DNA of 64,000 nucleotides from Epiperipatus broadwayi. Taxonomy: Eukaryota; Onychophora; Udeonychophora; Euonychophora; Peripatidae. Position numbers and translations under genes: made by a program. The notes under the pieces are model-generated. The model ran no database searches, was not told the origin of the DNA, and saw only the letters and a program-made list of their open reading frames with translations. Positions 24,690 to 35,683 of the stretch are shown here, piece by piece. The stretch is from the NCBI GenBank assembly GCA_028023455.1, contig JAQFVV010012441.1, positions 6,033,544-6,097,543 on the forward strand. The letters are read 5' to 3'. Numbering within the stretch: the first letter of the stretch is position 1; each line of letters starts with the position of its first letter.

Positions 24690-25470
24690 TCAATATTTTA
24701 AAAAGATAATAAAAAAGATGTTTATAATTATAGACCTATCAGTGTCTCACAATTCTAAATGAAATTTGGATATAAGCAATGCAAGTAAACCATCTCAATT
24801 TAAAATTGATTTTAACAGAGTGGTTCATATCCAAGCAAAAATAGAAGTTATGAAAATGATAATACTCAAAACAATAATGTTCAGTTAATTTTTTTCAGAA
24901 AAAGAAAATAATAATTGATAATTGTGAATTGGAAGACTTTAGCAAATATAAAAGCCTTAGATTATTTATTTATGCAAATAAAAATAAAATGGATGAAATT
25001 AATAATAAAATTAAATTTAGATTATGTGTTTACATAAAAATAATTTATTACTAAAAGGAAATATTTTTATATATTTGAAGATGTTTTTAATGTTTATCAG
25101 TACTTAATTATGGATCTGAGGCATTAAAAATTATCAGAAAACAATACATCAGAGCATTCAATAAAAGTATATAGAGATATAAAGAGAAATATAGTAACAG
25201 ATATAAAAAAATGAAAATGAAATTTAATTGAGAGAACTAAAAGTTATCATTTACATCATTAAAAAGTTGAGAGATTTAAATAGTAATGGGTGGAGCATAT
25301 TGTTTGAACAGATGATTAAAATTCTATCCCAAAGGATTGTAAAATATCTAAAAAGAAATCACATTCAGAATCAATGGGACAAAGTTGCTATTTTGATATT
25401 GAGAAGAGGAATTATGAATCAGAAAAACTAGAGTAAACTTTGAGTCTTTTTCATCCTAGACAGAATCCAT
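24690..25470 (+). pseudogene. RTE-clade LINE relic, reverse transcriptase
   Basis: Two pieces of an RTE reverse transcriptase are joined with most of the catalytic middle missing. At about 24710-24755 a frame reads 'KKDVYNYRPISVS', the N-terminal RT block (N-Y-R-P-I-S). From about 24915 a frame reads 'CELEDFSKYKSL', 'FIYANKNKMDEINNKI' and, near 25105, 'NYGSEALKIIRKQ'. These match the family's post-catalytic blocks (F-K-Y-L-G-S, I-x-x-R-I, L-x-Y-G-x-E-x-W). The frame at 25228-25431 continues with 'RIVKYLKRNHIQNQWD', comparable to the C-terminal tail of RTE proteins. The region that should hold the F/Y-x-D-D catalytic motif is absent. Stops and frameshifts confirm a dead copy. The relic lies on the opposite strand from the RTE endonuclease fragment at 2069-2850, so the two are separate insertions. 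Confidence 0.72.
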
Positions 25471-25479
25471 AATGTTTAA

Positions 25480-26390
25480 AAATGATGATGCTATAACTTT
25501 GAATAGAAGCAGAATAAATAGTTAAAATATCTTGTAATAGTGGCAGAAAAATATTCAAATGTCTTTAAAACATCAAGAAATACATTAGTGCTTTTTATCC
25601 TTTCAATGAACATGTTTCCAATATCTAAATTACCAAAAACACAATCATTTTCTAAAACAAATCCATTAATTTTATCATATGTTTCAAATGAAAAAGTTAA
25701 CAAAAATAACTTAAATTTATATAAATCTTTAAATAAAGCTTAAAAAATTTTGAAATTTTATCAACAACCCCCCCACCCCCATGCAAAATAAAAAACCCAT
25801 TTCAAAGTAAAATTAACTTTATGAGATTTCAAATTAATAAAAATTTTAGGCACCAAAAATCACTAGAATATCAATTTAAATAAGTAGATCTATCCAAAAA
25901 AAAAAAGATATTTCCTATATTTTTTTATAATTTAAATTAACTTAGATTTTATTTTCTTATTGGAATCAGAATTTAAAATAAAACACTTCCTATTTTATTT
26001 AATTCTAATAAAACTTTATTATTTAACAATGCAAAATTTCCACATTTGTCTTATTCTAATAGGGTAATATCATTGGCCTTCAATTGCAATCTATTTTCTT
26101 TCGAGCAAAATGATTTTTTTTGCCAAGTAACTGCCCTATTCAAAATTACCTGTAGAGACTTTTTATTATTATCTTGGATATTTCTACAATTTTCAGTAGC
26201 AGAAATAAAATCCATTACACATTCTTATTGCCAAAAGGAATTTGACTTGAAAAAGTCTATTTGTTAATAACTGAAATCATGATTGAGGAAGAATTGTAAT
26301 AATATTTTGTTTTTTGGTTAGTATTGTAATGTTATATGAATCTCTATTTTATTTATAATAACTACTAATGATTATATTTTATTTGGAAAT
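25480..26390. other. Unrecognised AT-rich DNA
   Basis: Short frames on both strands at 25491-25743 and one at 26046-26267 (+) are not recognised. The first pair are mirror frames of the same sequence. They could be 3' sequence of the RTE relic or another element. No function is proposed. Confidence 0.4.
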
Positions 26391-26395
26391 GTATA

Positions 26396-26760
26396 TTTAA
26401 GAAGAAATTTGTAAAAATATGGTCATAATAAAGCAGAAGCCATTTTTACTCATTAACAAACATTGTTTTCATAAACACAGGTGGAGAAAATTTTTGTAAC
26501 ATTTTTATAATAATATATTTATTTTGAATTTTAAGACGTTTTTATACTTTCATGATGTTTCAATTAAAATTCATTTTTCAATTTAAAAATGGAATTAAAA
26601 TAATAAGTACTTTGTTCAAAAATTTTTATGAATAGGAAGGACTACTATCCAATACAAAAAAAAATCAAATAAAATAAAATTGTCATTAGGGACTTTCAAG
26701 TAAGAGTGGGAGACATTTGAATTTAAATGGGTTAAGATGTTGTAGTCATTTGAAAATAAG
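26396..26760 (+). repeat. Dispersed repeat family D, copy 1 (diverged)
   Basis: Colinear with 30060-30420. Shared phrases include 'atggtcataataaagcagaa' (compare 'atggtaaagcgaaa'), 'taatttt/ttttgaattttaaga', 'tttatgaatagg', and 'tttcaagtaagagtgggag' (compare 'tttcaaataaaagtagga'). Divergence is considerable, so this is an old non-coding repeat. Confidence 0.45.
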
Positions 26761-26764
26761 TTCA

Positions 26765-27055
26765 ATAAGCAGAACATATTCTAAATATATATATATCCAT
26801 AAATAACATTAAAATTAAATTATTACTATGAGTGCTTAGAAACATCATAGGTGTGTAATGTATGAATATAAAAAAAATGTGTATGGATTATCTATATATT
26901 CTTTGAATCCACCAAAATTGTTAGGTAAGTAAGAAGAAAAAACTAAAAATTCTAGTGTAAATGTGTTTCACTTGTATCTATAAATTATGAAGCAAGCTTA
27001 GATTTCCATCCAACCAATTTGATATAAGATTTAAAAAATATGTATATATATATAA
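26765..27055. other. No recognised feature
   Basis: AT-rich, with TA microsatellites at about 26787-26797 and 27042-27053, the latter directly adjoining the palindrome that follows. Confidence 0.5.
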
Positions 27056-27058
27056 GTA

Positions 27059-27281
27059 TAATAACAATATTCACTAGAATAAAAACTACAAAATTTTAAA
27101 AAATGCCTGTATAAAATTAAAGATTAAAATTCTTTGTTATAGCTAGCTTCGGTGTATTTCGCCATCTTAAGTTGATGGCGGAATACACCGAAGCTAGCTA
27201 TAGCAAAGAATTTTAATCTTTAATTTTATACAGGCATTTTTTAAAATTTTGTAGTTTTTATTCTAGTGAATATTGTTATAT
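27059..27281. repeat. Near-perfect 220-bp palindrome
   Basis: Arms 27059-27166 and 27174-27281 are complementary over about 108 bp with almost no mismatches, around a 7-nt centre at 27167-27173. The innermost arm reads 'agctagcttcggtgtatttc' and 'gccatc', GC-richer than the flanks. Both outer ends abut TA-rich sequence. This has the form of a palindromic MITE or a recent inverted duplication. No coding capacity. Confidence 0.95.
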
Positions 27282-27915
27282 ATATATGGTGAGAGGCAGA
27301 AATAAAATTATTAAATACTAAAACCATCAGTAATTCATAACACATTGAGAATTTTCAATTTTATTTTAAATTTTTTATAACTTTTTTTAAAATAAAATTT
27401 CGTTATTTACAATTACATATGTTTAACTATATTTTGGTTATTTAAGTTTTTAAATACTTTAATTGATTTTGGAAAATCTATGTTTGTTTGTTAACTTTTC
27501 ATCTTTTTCAAGTTAGAATGGAACTTTTAAAATCTAGATTTAATATATTTAAATTCAATAGAATTGCTGGACAATTGAGTTGTAACATCTTCATCTATTT
27601 AAAACACATCTTTTTAGTATGTCAACTATTTTGATATATATGGAACAGGGAGTGGAAAAATATGAAAAATATTCAACAACTTTAAGTTTTGCAGTTAACA
27701 ACAATCCTTAGAATTTTTATTTGGTTTAAATAATGGTTGCAAGAAGGAAGATTTTTTTTCTTTTAATTTAATAACATTTAAAAAACTATTTTAAACTTTT
27801 AATGTGTATGTATTATTATGTATACATATTAAATGATATGTATACATAAGAGGTATACATTTTAACTTATAGCAGAGATATCTACTGATATATATATATT
27901 TGGGTGTGTGGGTGT
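27282..27915. other. No recognised feature
   Basis: AT-rich sequence with short T runs; nothing recognised. Confidence 0.5.
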
Positions 27916-27919
27916 AAAA

Positions 27920-28230
27920 TAGGGGGTTTGAAGACAGACTTTCAAGATCTCTTTCACTAGCCACTCAATCTCATAACTGATACACATGACCACACACACA
28001 TGAAAAAAGTAAATGATCTCCAATATATGTATTTTCTGCTGAACCAGCACTCATCAATTGATCCACATCATCATTCACCACACATAAGGTTCAGCATGAA
28101 ATAGGTATATTGGACATGATTTATAGTTTTTACATGTGAATATCCAGCCATGTGTATGAATTATATGAGTTAGAGAGGATAGTAGAAGAGATCTTGAAAG
28201 TCCGTGTTCAAATGCTCTATATTACTCTTA
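27920..28230. repeat. Repeat family A, palindromic copy
   Basis: The left arm has 'cagactttcaagatctcttt' and 'tgatacacatgaccacacac'; the right arm ends with 'gatcttgaaagtccgtgttc'. The left arm carries the family core on the minus strand as TTGATGA ... GAAA, so GAAA is intact but the first base of the CTGATGA box is changed. The matching right-arm core is largely deleted. Much smaller and more diverged than the 4.7-kb copy. Confidence 0.8.
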
Positions 28231-28309
28231 AACTCCAATTATATAAGTTATGTCTAAATTTCAAAAAAATATTATATATATAATTAATAAAAAAAAGACA
28301 CAAATTGGG

Positions 28310-28480
28310 CTAGAATGTTCACTAGATGGAGCTTACCAATAGCTGCAAAACAAGCTTTAATTATAAGGGCCAACAGAGAAAGAATTTAAAATCTCTATTG
28401 GAAAATCTTCATCTCCAGACCAATTGGTTTCAAGCTTATGGCTCACCTCAGTGAAAAGTTGGAGTTTTAGATCTAGTGTT
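28310..28480 (+). repeat. Dispersed repeat family F, copy 1
   Basis: Contains 'agatggagcttaccaatagc', 'gaaagaatttaaaatctcta', 'ctccagaccaattggtttca' and 'gctcacctcagtg'. The reverse complement of 57430-57610 holds the same blocks in order. Sequence complexity is higher than the flanks, so it may be part of a SINE or LINE tail. No class is assigned. Confidence 0.7.
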
Positions 28481-28569
28481 TATATATATATATACTCAGA
28501 TAATTTAAGGTATGCTATTGTTTCACATTTTCAATTAATGTGCCAATACTAAGAACCTAAATATAATAG

Positions 28570-28860
28570 ACATTTTTTATATATTGAATGCTTTTATTGA
28601 CTGTGCGCTAAAAAATCAAAATAATTGTTTCTTCAACCACAATTGGAGTTTTTAGATTTAACTTGAAAGAAAAGCATGGGGGGGTGTAAGGAAATAATTA
28701 AGTCAATACCTATTTTCATAAAAAGATATTGGCTTAATTAATTTCTGGATCCTCCATGCTTTTCTTTCAAATTAAATCTAAAAATTGCAATTGTGGTTGA
28801 AGAAACAATTATTTTATTTTTTTTAGTGCACAGTCAATAAAGGCATTTATTATAAAAAGT
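28570..28860. repeat. 290-bp palindrome with imperfect arms
   Basis: The left arm (about 28570-28711) and right arm (about 28725-28860) pair around a 13-nt loop. Matching words include 'ttattgactgtgc', 'ttcttcaaccacaatt' and 'gaaagaaaagcatg'. Differences include a G-run (28678-28684) against 'ggatcct' in the other arm. Unrelated in sequence to the palindrome at 27059-27281, though only 1.3 kb away. Confidence 0.88.
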
Positions 28861-30055
28861 ATTTTTTTCTCATTTGACTGTTTGATGCCATATTGTTTAC
28901 ATTTTTGATTTGGAAGCTTTATTAAACAGTTATAGATGTATTGATTTAAATTATCAATTAGATTATTTACACCATTGTGTTTACTGGTATCAAATATAAA
29001 ACCACATTTTAGTAGCCAGATTATGTTTATTGATTGTATAAATATTATAGTTGTGATTCAATATCTTTAATATATATTTTAGTGCTCAATTTACTTCTCA
29101 ATTTTTGCACTTTGTCAAGCAATTTTATTTTATTTTTTATTAATTGTTTCAACTAACCCTATAGTTTTTATTAGCAATAACATAATCACAAAAAAGACAC
29201 TTGAGAATACTGCAAGATTAATTTTTGGAGAATTGTGACTTTTAATAAAGGGTGCTTGTTTACTTGTAACAAAAGAAAGTATAATAAAATTCAGAACTTT
29301 CTGTGAAGCTGAAATCTCTGAGGAAGTTGGCAACTCATTGGAAAGAGTTAAAATAAAATAAAATAAAATTGCTGAAAAAAGTGTGCAGCAAATTAATATC
29401 ACTAGTATTTTATTTTATTTTTATGCATGATTATAATTTTACCAGCAGTATGTGGAAAACCTATTATCTTAACTGCATTGTAATTTATAGTCCACTTTGT
29501 GAAAAATTTTGTAATAACTTTAAATTTTGTAATAGACCATATTAAAATTATTTTACTACAGTCAAGTAATCTAATAGTGAAAGTTTTACTTTAAATAACT
29601 TTAGGTATATCAAAGATATAAACTCACAATAATTGTAACTACTTTCTTGTGTGTTTGAGGAAAATCAGTGGCTTTGTTATAAATTTTTAGGAATTTTGTG
29701 TTATTTATAATGTTAGTTTATCATTCACATTTTTTATGCATAGAAATTGTTTCTAAAATTATTAGTTGAAAAAAAAATCTGATGATGTCAGTATTGACAG
29801 ATCTCATCCAAATATCATGTAAATTTGAATCTCAAAGCAAGTTGCAATGCCCTGATTTGTTGTAGCATACTACAATAAAATTGACAGAATCAATAATTGG
29901 CAGATTATTTGCCACCACATATGTCATAATGTGTTTAATTGTTTTAATATTTCTGAAAGGAAGATTATAATTTTCAGTAATTTATTTAAATATTTCAGCT
30001 TATTTAAGCAACATATTTACAAAATATTTATTTTAAACTAAGACAAATTTTATTT
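28861..30055. other. No recognised gene
   Basis: The 90-codon frame at 29130-29402 (-) is hydrophobic and AT-driven and lacks a motif I know. Nothing else was seen. Confidence 0.5.
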
Positions 30056-30059
30056 GAAA

Positions 30060-30420
30060 ATATTGCTTTTAAGATACCATCTAAAAATAGAGTTATGGTA
30101 AAGCGAAAGCTGTTTTACTTCCTAAGAAGAATTAATGTCTCTCTAAACTGCTGATGAAGATTTTTTTTTTGTAAAATTTTAATAATAGAAATTTAATTTT
30201 GAATATTGAGACATTTTCATTCTTCTACATGTCATAACTAAAATTAGATTTTTTTTATTTTGGAAATGGAATTCAAGTAAGAAATATTTTATTCAACAAT
30301 TTGTATGAATAGACAATATTACAATCAATATGAAAAAAGCAAATAGGACTGAAATCGTCACTAGTATCTTTCAAATAAAAGTAGGAGTTGAAATTAAATA
30401 AATTAAAACAGTTACTATGT
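30060..30420 (+). repeat. Dispersed repeat family D, copy 2 (diverged)
   Basis: Colinear partner of 26396-26760, same orientation, about 3.7 kb away. It includes 'aaactgctgatgaagatttt', which resembles the start of retroelement tail motifs, but without a following hairpin and GAAA. Confidence 0.45.
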
Positions 30421-30920
30421 TATTCTTAGAATACAAAATAACTACCTGCATGTCATATATTAATGAAGTAATTTTTGAACTAACAAAAGGCATCTACTAT
30501 TATTCAGTAGTAAGAACAATAACCGTTTTTGATTCATAACACTAATTGAACATATGGAAATAAATTATTAATTAATAAGTAACATTTTAGAGATAAGTTC
30601 AAGAACATTTTTACAGATTAATAAGGACATCAAAATGAATGCAAATTGATTGATTATTCTAATAGGCTGTATTCAAATTTACATAAATCCTTTATTATTT
30701 AAGTTTCACGAGACTTAGATTAATCCAATTAATATTATAATATTAATTGGTAAATGTTATCTAGATATTCATATCTAACAGTAAAGTAATAACAGAAAAA
30801 TATTTCAAATCTAATCACTTGACCACTGGAAATCCAAAAATTTCCGCTCATTACAATTCATCTACAAATCGTTATATTTGAAATACAGGCATTCTTTATA
30901 TACCAAAAGCTTAATTGTAA
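30421..30920. other. No recognised feature
   Basis: AT-rich; nothing recognised. Confidence 0.5.
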
Positions 30921-30924
30921 ATAT

Positions 30925-31240
30925 AGAGGATTTAAACACAGACTCATTCCACTGATACACATGACCACACACATGTAGAAAAGATAAATAATCACCAATA
31001 TACCTATTTCATGCTGAACCAGCACTTATCAGTTGGCCCAAATTATCATCTGCCACATATATTGTGTGGTAGATGATAATCTGGACCAACTGATGAGTGC
31101 TGGTTCAGCAAAAAATATGTATATTGGTGATTATTTATCTTTTCTACATGTGTGTGGTCATGGGTATCAGTGGTATAAGATAGTGTGGATAGATAAAGGG
31201 TGCTTGAAAGTCTGTGTTCAAATATACCCTATATCTACAA
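30925..31240. repeat. Repeat family A, 310-bp palindrome
   Basis: The arms meet near 31055-31065 ('ccacatatattgtgtgg'). Outer words are 'aaacacagactcattccact' on the left and 'tgaaagtctgtgttcaaata' on the right, with extra sequence in the right arm. The right arm holds CTGATGA at 31090-31096 with a perfect TGCTG/CAGCA stem II, but the GAAA box has become AAAA. The left arm on the minus strand has CTGATAA and an intact GAAA (complement of 31007-31010). The frame at 31033-31248 (+) is part of this palindrome and not a gene. Confidence 0.9.
31078..31132 (+). ncRNA. Hammerhead-like motif with a mutated GAAA box
   Basis: Stem I strands are AATC-TGG-ACCAA (31078-31089) and TTGGT-GATT (31124-31132). 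CTGATGA is at 31090-31096 and stem II at 31097-31111, with perfect TGCTG to CAGCA pairing. The G that should start GAAA is A here, a change expected to abolish catalysis. It documents the family consensus. Confidence 0.4.
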
Positions 31241-31249
31241 ATCGTTAAT

Positions 31250-32265
31250 AAAAAGGCTTTCGCTATATAGTCGGCTATTTATAGAATATATTTTAAATCT
31301 ATAATATTATGTAACCAATGGTGATAAGTAGATTTTTCTTTCCTCATTCACATACACTATTTTTTAAAAAAAATAATAATGGGACCGATCTCAATAAATA
31401 AACTTTCAAATGTTTTATATATATATATATAAAACTACAAGTTAAAACTTTATTGAATTTTGCATTGAGCATATTTAAGAACATTAATTACTTTTCTTCT
31501 TAATGTAAAAATTCTAAATGATAGAAAAACTGCTTAATTAAACATTGGGAAACATTTCTGCATTGGAGAATTCAGTAACTATTTAATCTATATTAGAAAA
31601 ATTCAGTAAATACAAAAAATAATGAGAATTCAGAAAATTTATATATGAAAATTGTATTTGATACTCATCAGAAATTGCAACTCTGCAAGCAAAGATAAAC
31701 AGAAAATAAAAATGATGATTTAAGAGATAAAGATTCTGGATTGTCTTTGACTGAGGCAAAAAAATCCAAGTGCAATCAAATGGTATAAAATGCTGCCCTA
31801 GGAAGTTTAGAGCAGTGGGAGATTATCAAGCTTTAAATGATATGATACTCGGATGGAATCTAATTCTGGCGTTTTTGGAGCTCAAAGTTGTTATGAACCG
31901 CTATGCAATAGTGCCACTAGGATTAATTTATTTATAAGAAATGCTGTCAACTCTGTTATTTTGTACTTAAATATCACATGACCTATCCTTAGACCATAAT
32001 AAACAAACAACAAAAATTCAGTATTTAATAATAAAAAGCAACGAAATAGCTTGTCATTTAAAAAGTCATGTGACGTTATAACACCTAGTTGAGACAGGAT
32101 TGATCTTTAATGTAGACACTCTTGACATGTGACTTTAGTATTTGAAACTAAATAAAATCTTTTGGAACATAGTTACATGGTACAAAATTATTTGATAAGT
32201 ATAAATCAATACAAATGCTTTTTTTAAGTAGAGAGAGATTTAAAAACAAAAGGAAAAAATGGGTA
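31250..32265. other. No recognised feature
   Basis: A somewhat balanced stretch at about 31730-31930 has no long frame. The rest is AT-rich. Confidence 0.5.
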
Positions 32266-32267
32266 AT

Positions 32268-32372
32268 GGCTTTATTGCTTGGGAGTTCATAGAAGCGAGC
32301 GCCAGAATGGGACCTTCTGTCCCAAATCGGACGGTCCATCAACTGCGCCAAACCGCCACAGGGCATAGAGAA
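32268..32372 (-). mobile_element. tRNA-derived SINE head, subfamily 2
   Basis: This is a GC-rich island. On the minus strand it reads 'ggcggtttggcgcagttgat' (clear A-box) followed by 'gacagaaggtccca' and a degenerate B-box. The layout is that of a tRNA gene head, but the B-box and acceptor stem are not intact. The frame at 32148-32366 (-) is a shadow of this island. It differs from the SINEs at 4.4, 24.5 and 34.0 kb. Confidence 0.6.
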
Positions 32373-33010
32373 AAATTAAAATAAAAGATAAAAAAAAATA
32401 ATTAACACTATTTTAAATTTCATATAAATGGAATTAAACATTAGAAAACCAAATATACATTACATGATTACGATTATCATAACGAGATCATTTAAATGTG
32501 TATTACCATGTGATTAACGTGTATAAAAATGTTTCAGTGGTGGTTTGTTAAGATAAGGCATAAAAGGTTAAAAATACATTGTTTTCATGTCATGTTCAGG
32601 TTAGTTTTCAAGTGAATAGCATTGATTAATCTCTCTTTATAAATAATCATCAATTTTAGAATTGTCTTAACGTATATTCTAATTAGAATACATAAAAATG
32701 TAAAAAAGTCAGTTAACAAAAGATCTTGCAGTTGACATTTAATGCGTTTGTAATTAGCTATTTAAAAAATAATAATAACAACGACCATCGAACGCCTGAT
32801 CATACCTTACAAGGTTAAATATTAATTTATCTTGTGTCATAAATGAAAAAAATTTCTAATATGAAAACAAAAAAAAATTCGTGAATTTTAAAAAGTTTAA
32901 TAAGTTTTAAAAACTTTTTTTTTAAATATTTATCTTCTTTTTATATATTCCCATCTTCCCACGAGTTTATTTTATTTCGAAAAGAAGCATGAGTCTTAAT
33001 ATGTTTAGAA
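32373..33010. other. No recognised feature
   Basis: AT-rich; nothing recognised. Confidence 0.5.
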
Positions 33011-33019
33011 TTATCGTGA

Positions 33020-33436
<417 letters not shown>

Positions 33437-33449
33437 ATATATATATATA

Positions 33450-34024
33450 AAGTTACATTAACTTATTAGACATTAGAACTAAATGTAATTTCAAGGATTA
33501 ATCACATGATGTTCCCCAACAATTCCTTATGCACTTTAGCATTGTAGTAGACTGTTTCTAGATTGAAAATCAACATATCACATATCACCTAAAAGTCATA
33601 TGATCTGTAATGCAATTAACCATTGGATTATGTATTTATTTTAATGAGTAAATATAATGCAAAGCCTAAAACTTTGGAAATATTACATGTAGAATACAAA
33701 CTATTGATGACATAGTAAAATTTAAACTTAAACTTTTAAAAAAAAAATTTATATAAGCCACTTATTGCAATAAATTTCACAATAGAAGTATTTAAATAAA
33801 GTTATTATTAAATCAAACTTATATTAAGTTTATGTTAATGCAAAACTATTATTGTATATTTAGCATGTTATAATAAAAATGTCATTGATAGATATAATCT
33901 TTTGGTGCTTTGGTATTAGTCCTGCAATGCAGAGGAGATAGGATACCTTTTCACATCTGCAATAAATGTGTAATCTTGCGATCACATCAAATTAAAGTGA
34001 AATAAATCCTACAATGTTATCCAA
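33450..34024. other. No recognised feature
   Basis: AT-rich; nothing recognised. Confidence 0.5.
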
Positions 34025-34025
34025 T

Positions 34026-34154
34026 CAATGTGTTTTTTTTAATATGTCATAGCATCGGCCTGGACATGAATCCACAACCATCTACAACCAACTACTTGCT
34101 TGCAAGGCGGCTGCGATGACCTCTTGGCTAACAATGCTTGACCAATGTGTTTTT
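34026..34154 (-). mobile_element. tRNA-derived SINE, subfamily 1, with target-site duplication
   Basis: The minus strand reads 'ttagccaagaggtcatcgca' (A-box-like), 'gcaagtagttggttgtag' and a decayed B-box ('tggattcatgtcc'), then 'tatgacatatt' and an A-run. The insert (about 34040-34142) is flanked by 'caatgtgttttt' on both sides (34026-34037 and 34143-34154). That 12-bp duplication supports insertion by LINE-type target-primed reverse transcription. Confidence 0.8.
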
Positions 34155-34220
34155 CTTTATCAATGCAGTCTCTTTTTTTAATATTTCTACAGTTTCAGTT
34201 ATTGAATTTTTATTTCAATT
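34155..34220. other. Short spacer between SINE and Merlin relic
   Basis: T-rich; may be part of the Merlin element, but the reading is unclear. Confidence 0.3.
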
Positions 34221-34224
34221 GTGT

Positions 34225-34705
34225 TTTTATTTGTGAAGAGTAAAAAATGATGAGAGCTTTTTTTTTTCAGAAAAAAAGAATCAAGCAGGATGAATTCTCC
34301 CCAAGCAGTGGATCTTTGGTGGCTTATGTAGGGAAACCGACAAATGTTTTATCGTAAAAATCCAAGTCAGAACAGTGGCAACACTGATGGAAGTCATCAA
34401 ACATAATGTCAAAGAGACATCCACTAAATATTCTGACTGCTGTAAAGTGTGCAAAGCTGATGAATTGACAAATGCTGATTACAAGCATTTACATGTGAAC
34501 TACACATATAATTTTGTAAATCCAAAAACTGGGGTTAACATACAAAATATTGAGAGACTGTGACATTCTGAGAAATGGTAAAATAAACACCAGTGGGGAT
34601 AGCAAGGCAACATCTTGACTCATATCTGGCAGAATTTATGTGGCATAGATTACACAAAAATGCTGATGCATTCATTTCCATACTGAATTATATAAAATAA
34701 TTTTT
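34225..34705 (+). pseudogene. Merlin-superfamily (IS1595/ISXO2-like DDE) transposase relic
   Basis: Frame-hopping translation gives the C-terminal two-thirds of a Merlin transposase. A DES block at about 34230 (first catalytic Asp region) is followed by a T-run frameshift. The frame then reads 'ILPKQWIFGGLCRETDKCF' from about 34296, preceded by a TGA where the family has Arg, as expected from CGA decay. The open frame continues through 'YSDCC' (second Asp codon 34435-34437) and 'NFVNPKTGVNIQNIERL' (Glu codon 34552-34554). It ends at a TGA where Trp is expected. After further damage, a shifted frame reads 'YLAEFMWHRLHKN' and 'FISILNYIK' near 34622-34700, the normal end of the domain. The element is dead. 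I found no convincing terminal inverted repeats. Confidence 0.85.
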
Positions 34706-34709
34706 TCCT

Positions 34710-35680
34710 CCAGGGTGAATACCTACTAGAAATCTTATAACTAATATTTCTTTATTTTTGTGTATTTTTGTCCCATTTTTATTTTCTTTCTTTAAAAAAA
34801 TATGTTTATTAGCATTTCTGTGGAAAAAATTTTGGAATACTCTGTAATCATGTGTTCAATAAAATTCCCATTTTGGGGGGAAATTTTATGTGATAAAAAT
34901 AAATATCAAATTGCTTGCTTCTACATGACAATTCCTGATATATATTACATGGTAAGTAGCATATTTGTATATTTTATGTTTTTGTAAATAATATTAAAAA
35001 AATTATAATTGGTGGTTGTTTTGTACATATTTAAAGCAACATTTTTTGCATAAGATTGCAAAACAATTTTTTGGGTAAAATGTTTTTAGAATTGTTAGTA
35101 TAAAAGTCATATATATTTGTGTATGGCAAATCAATATTTCATGTTCAAAATGGTTATAAAATGGTCTTTTTGATATTCATTTCTTTCTTAACATTTGTTT
35201 TAATATCCATTTCTTGTTCAAACTCATACATATTTTTTTTTTTACTTTTAGTTATTTTTAGTCCTGAAACACAGAGCATGTATTAGATCTGCTATGCCTT
35301 TTTACTTTTTTATCAACCTGCCAATAACTTTGTAATTCTTGTGAAAATATCATGTACAAGATATATGTACATGTTATTTTGGTTAGATCACAAGATTATA
35401 AAGTTGTCAGCAAATTAATATGAATGTGAAGAGGTGCAGCAGGTCTAATAAATGCTCTGAAAGTACTGATCATTTTCTTTTTATTGATTATTCTTTCTGA
35501 TCTCATATTAAAATTTGTACAGTTTTATCTTTACTTTCCTATATATGTCAACCACTATAATATATATATATATATTTGTAATTATAAATTTATTTACATG
35601 CACATTGATTACATAATATCACATTTTATATGTATGTGTTTGAGGCTACAGCCTTAATGAATATTATATATATATATATA
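34710..35680. other. No recognised gene
   Basis: AT-rich, with TA runs at 35558-35573 and 35667-35683. The phrase at about 35585-35670 ('acattgattacataata' ... 'gaggctacagcc') loosely resembles fold-back family B. The weak similarity is noted but not called as a copy. Confidence 0.45.
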
Positions 35681-35683
35681 TAT

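Noticed and set aside
25491-25743. Overlapping 70- and 67-codon frames on both strands
   Set aside because: Mirror frames of the same AT-rich DNA with no recognised domain. Possibly decayed element sequence, but unsupported.
29130-29402. Hydrophobic 90-codon minus-strand frame as a membrane protein
   Set aside because: Composition follows the AT-rich background and there is no motif, splice context or repeat-family support.
32268-32372. Functional tRNA gene on the minus strand
   Set aside because: The A-box is good, but the B-box is degenerate and the acceptor and T stems do not form.
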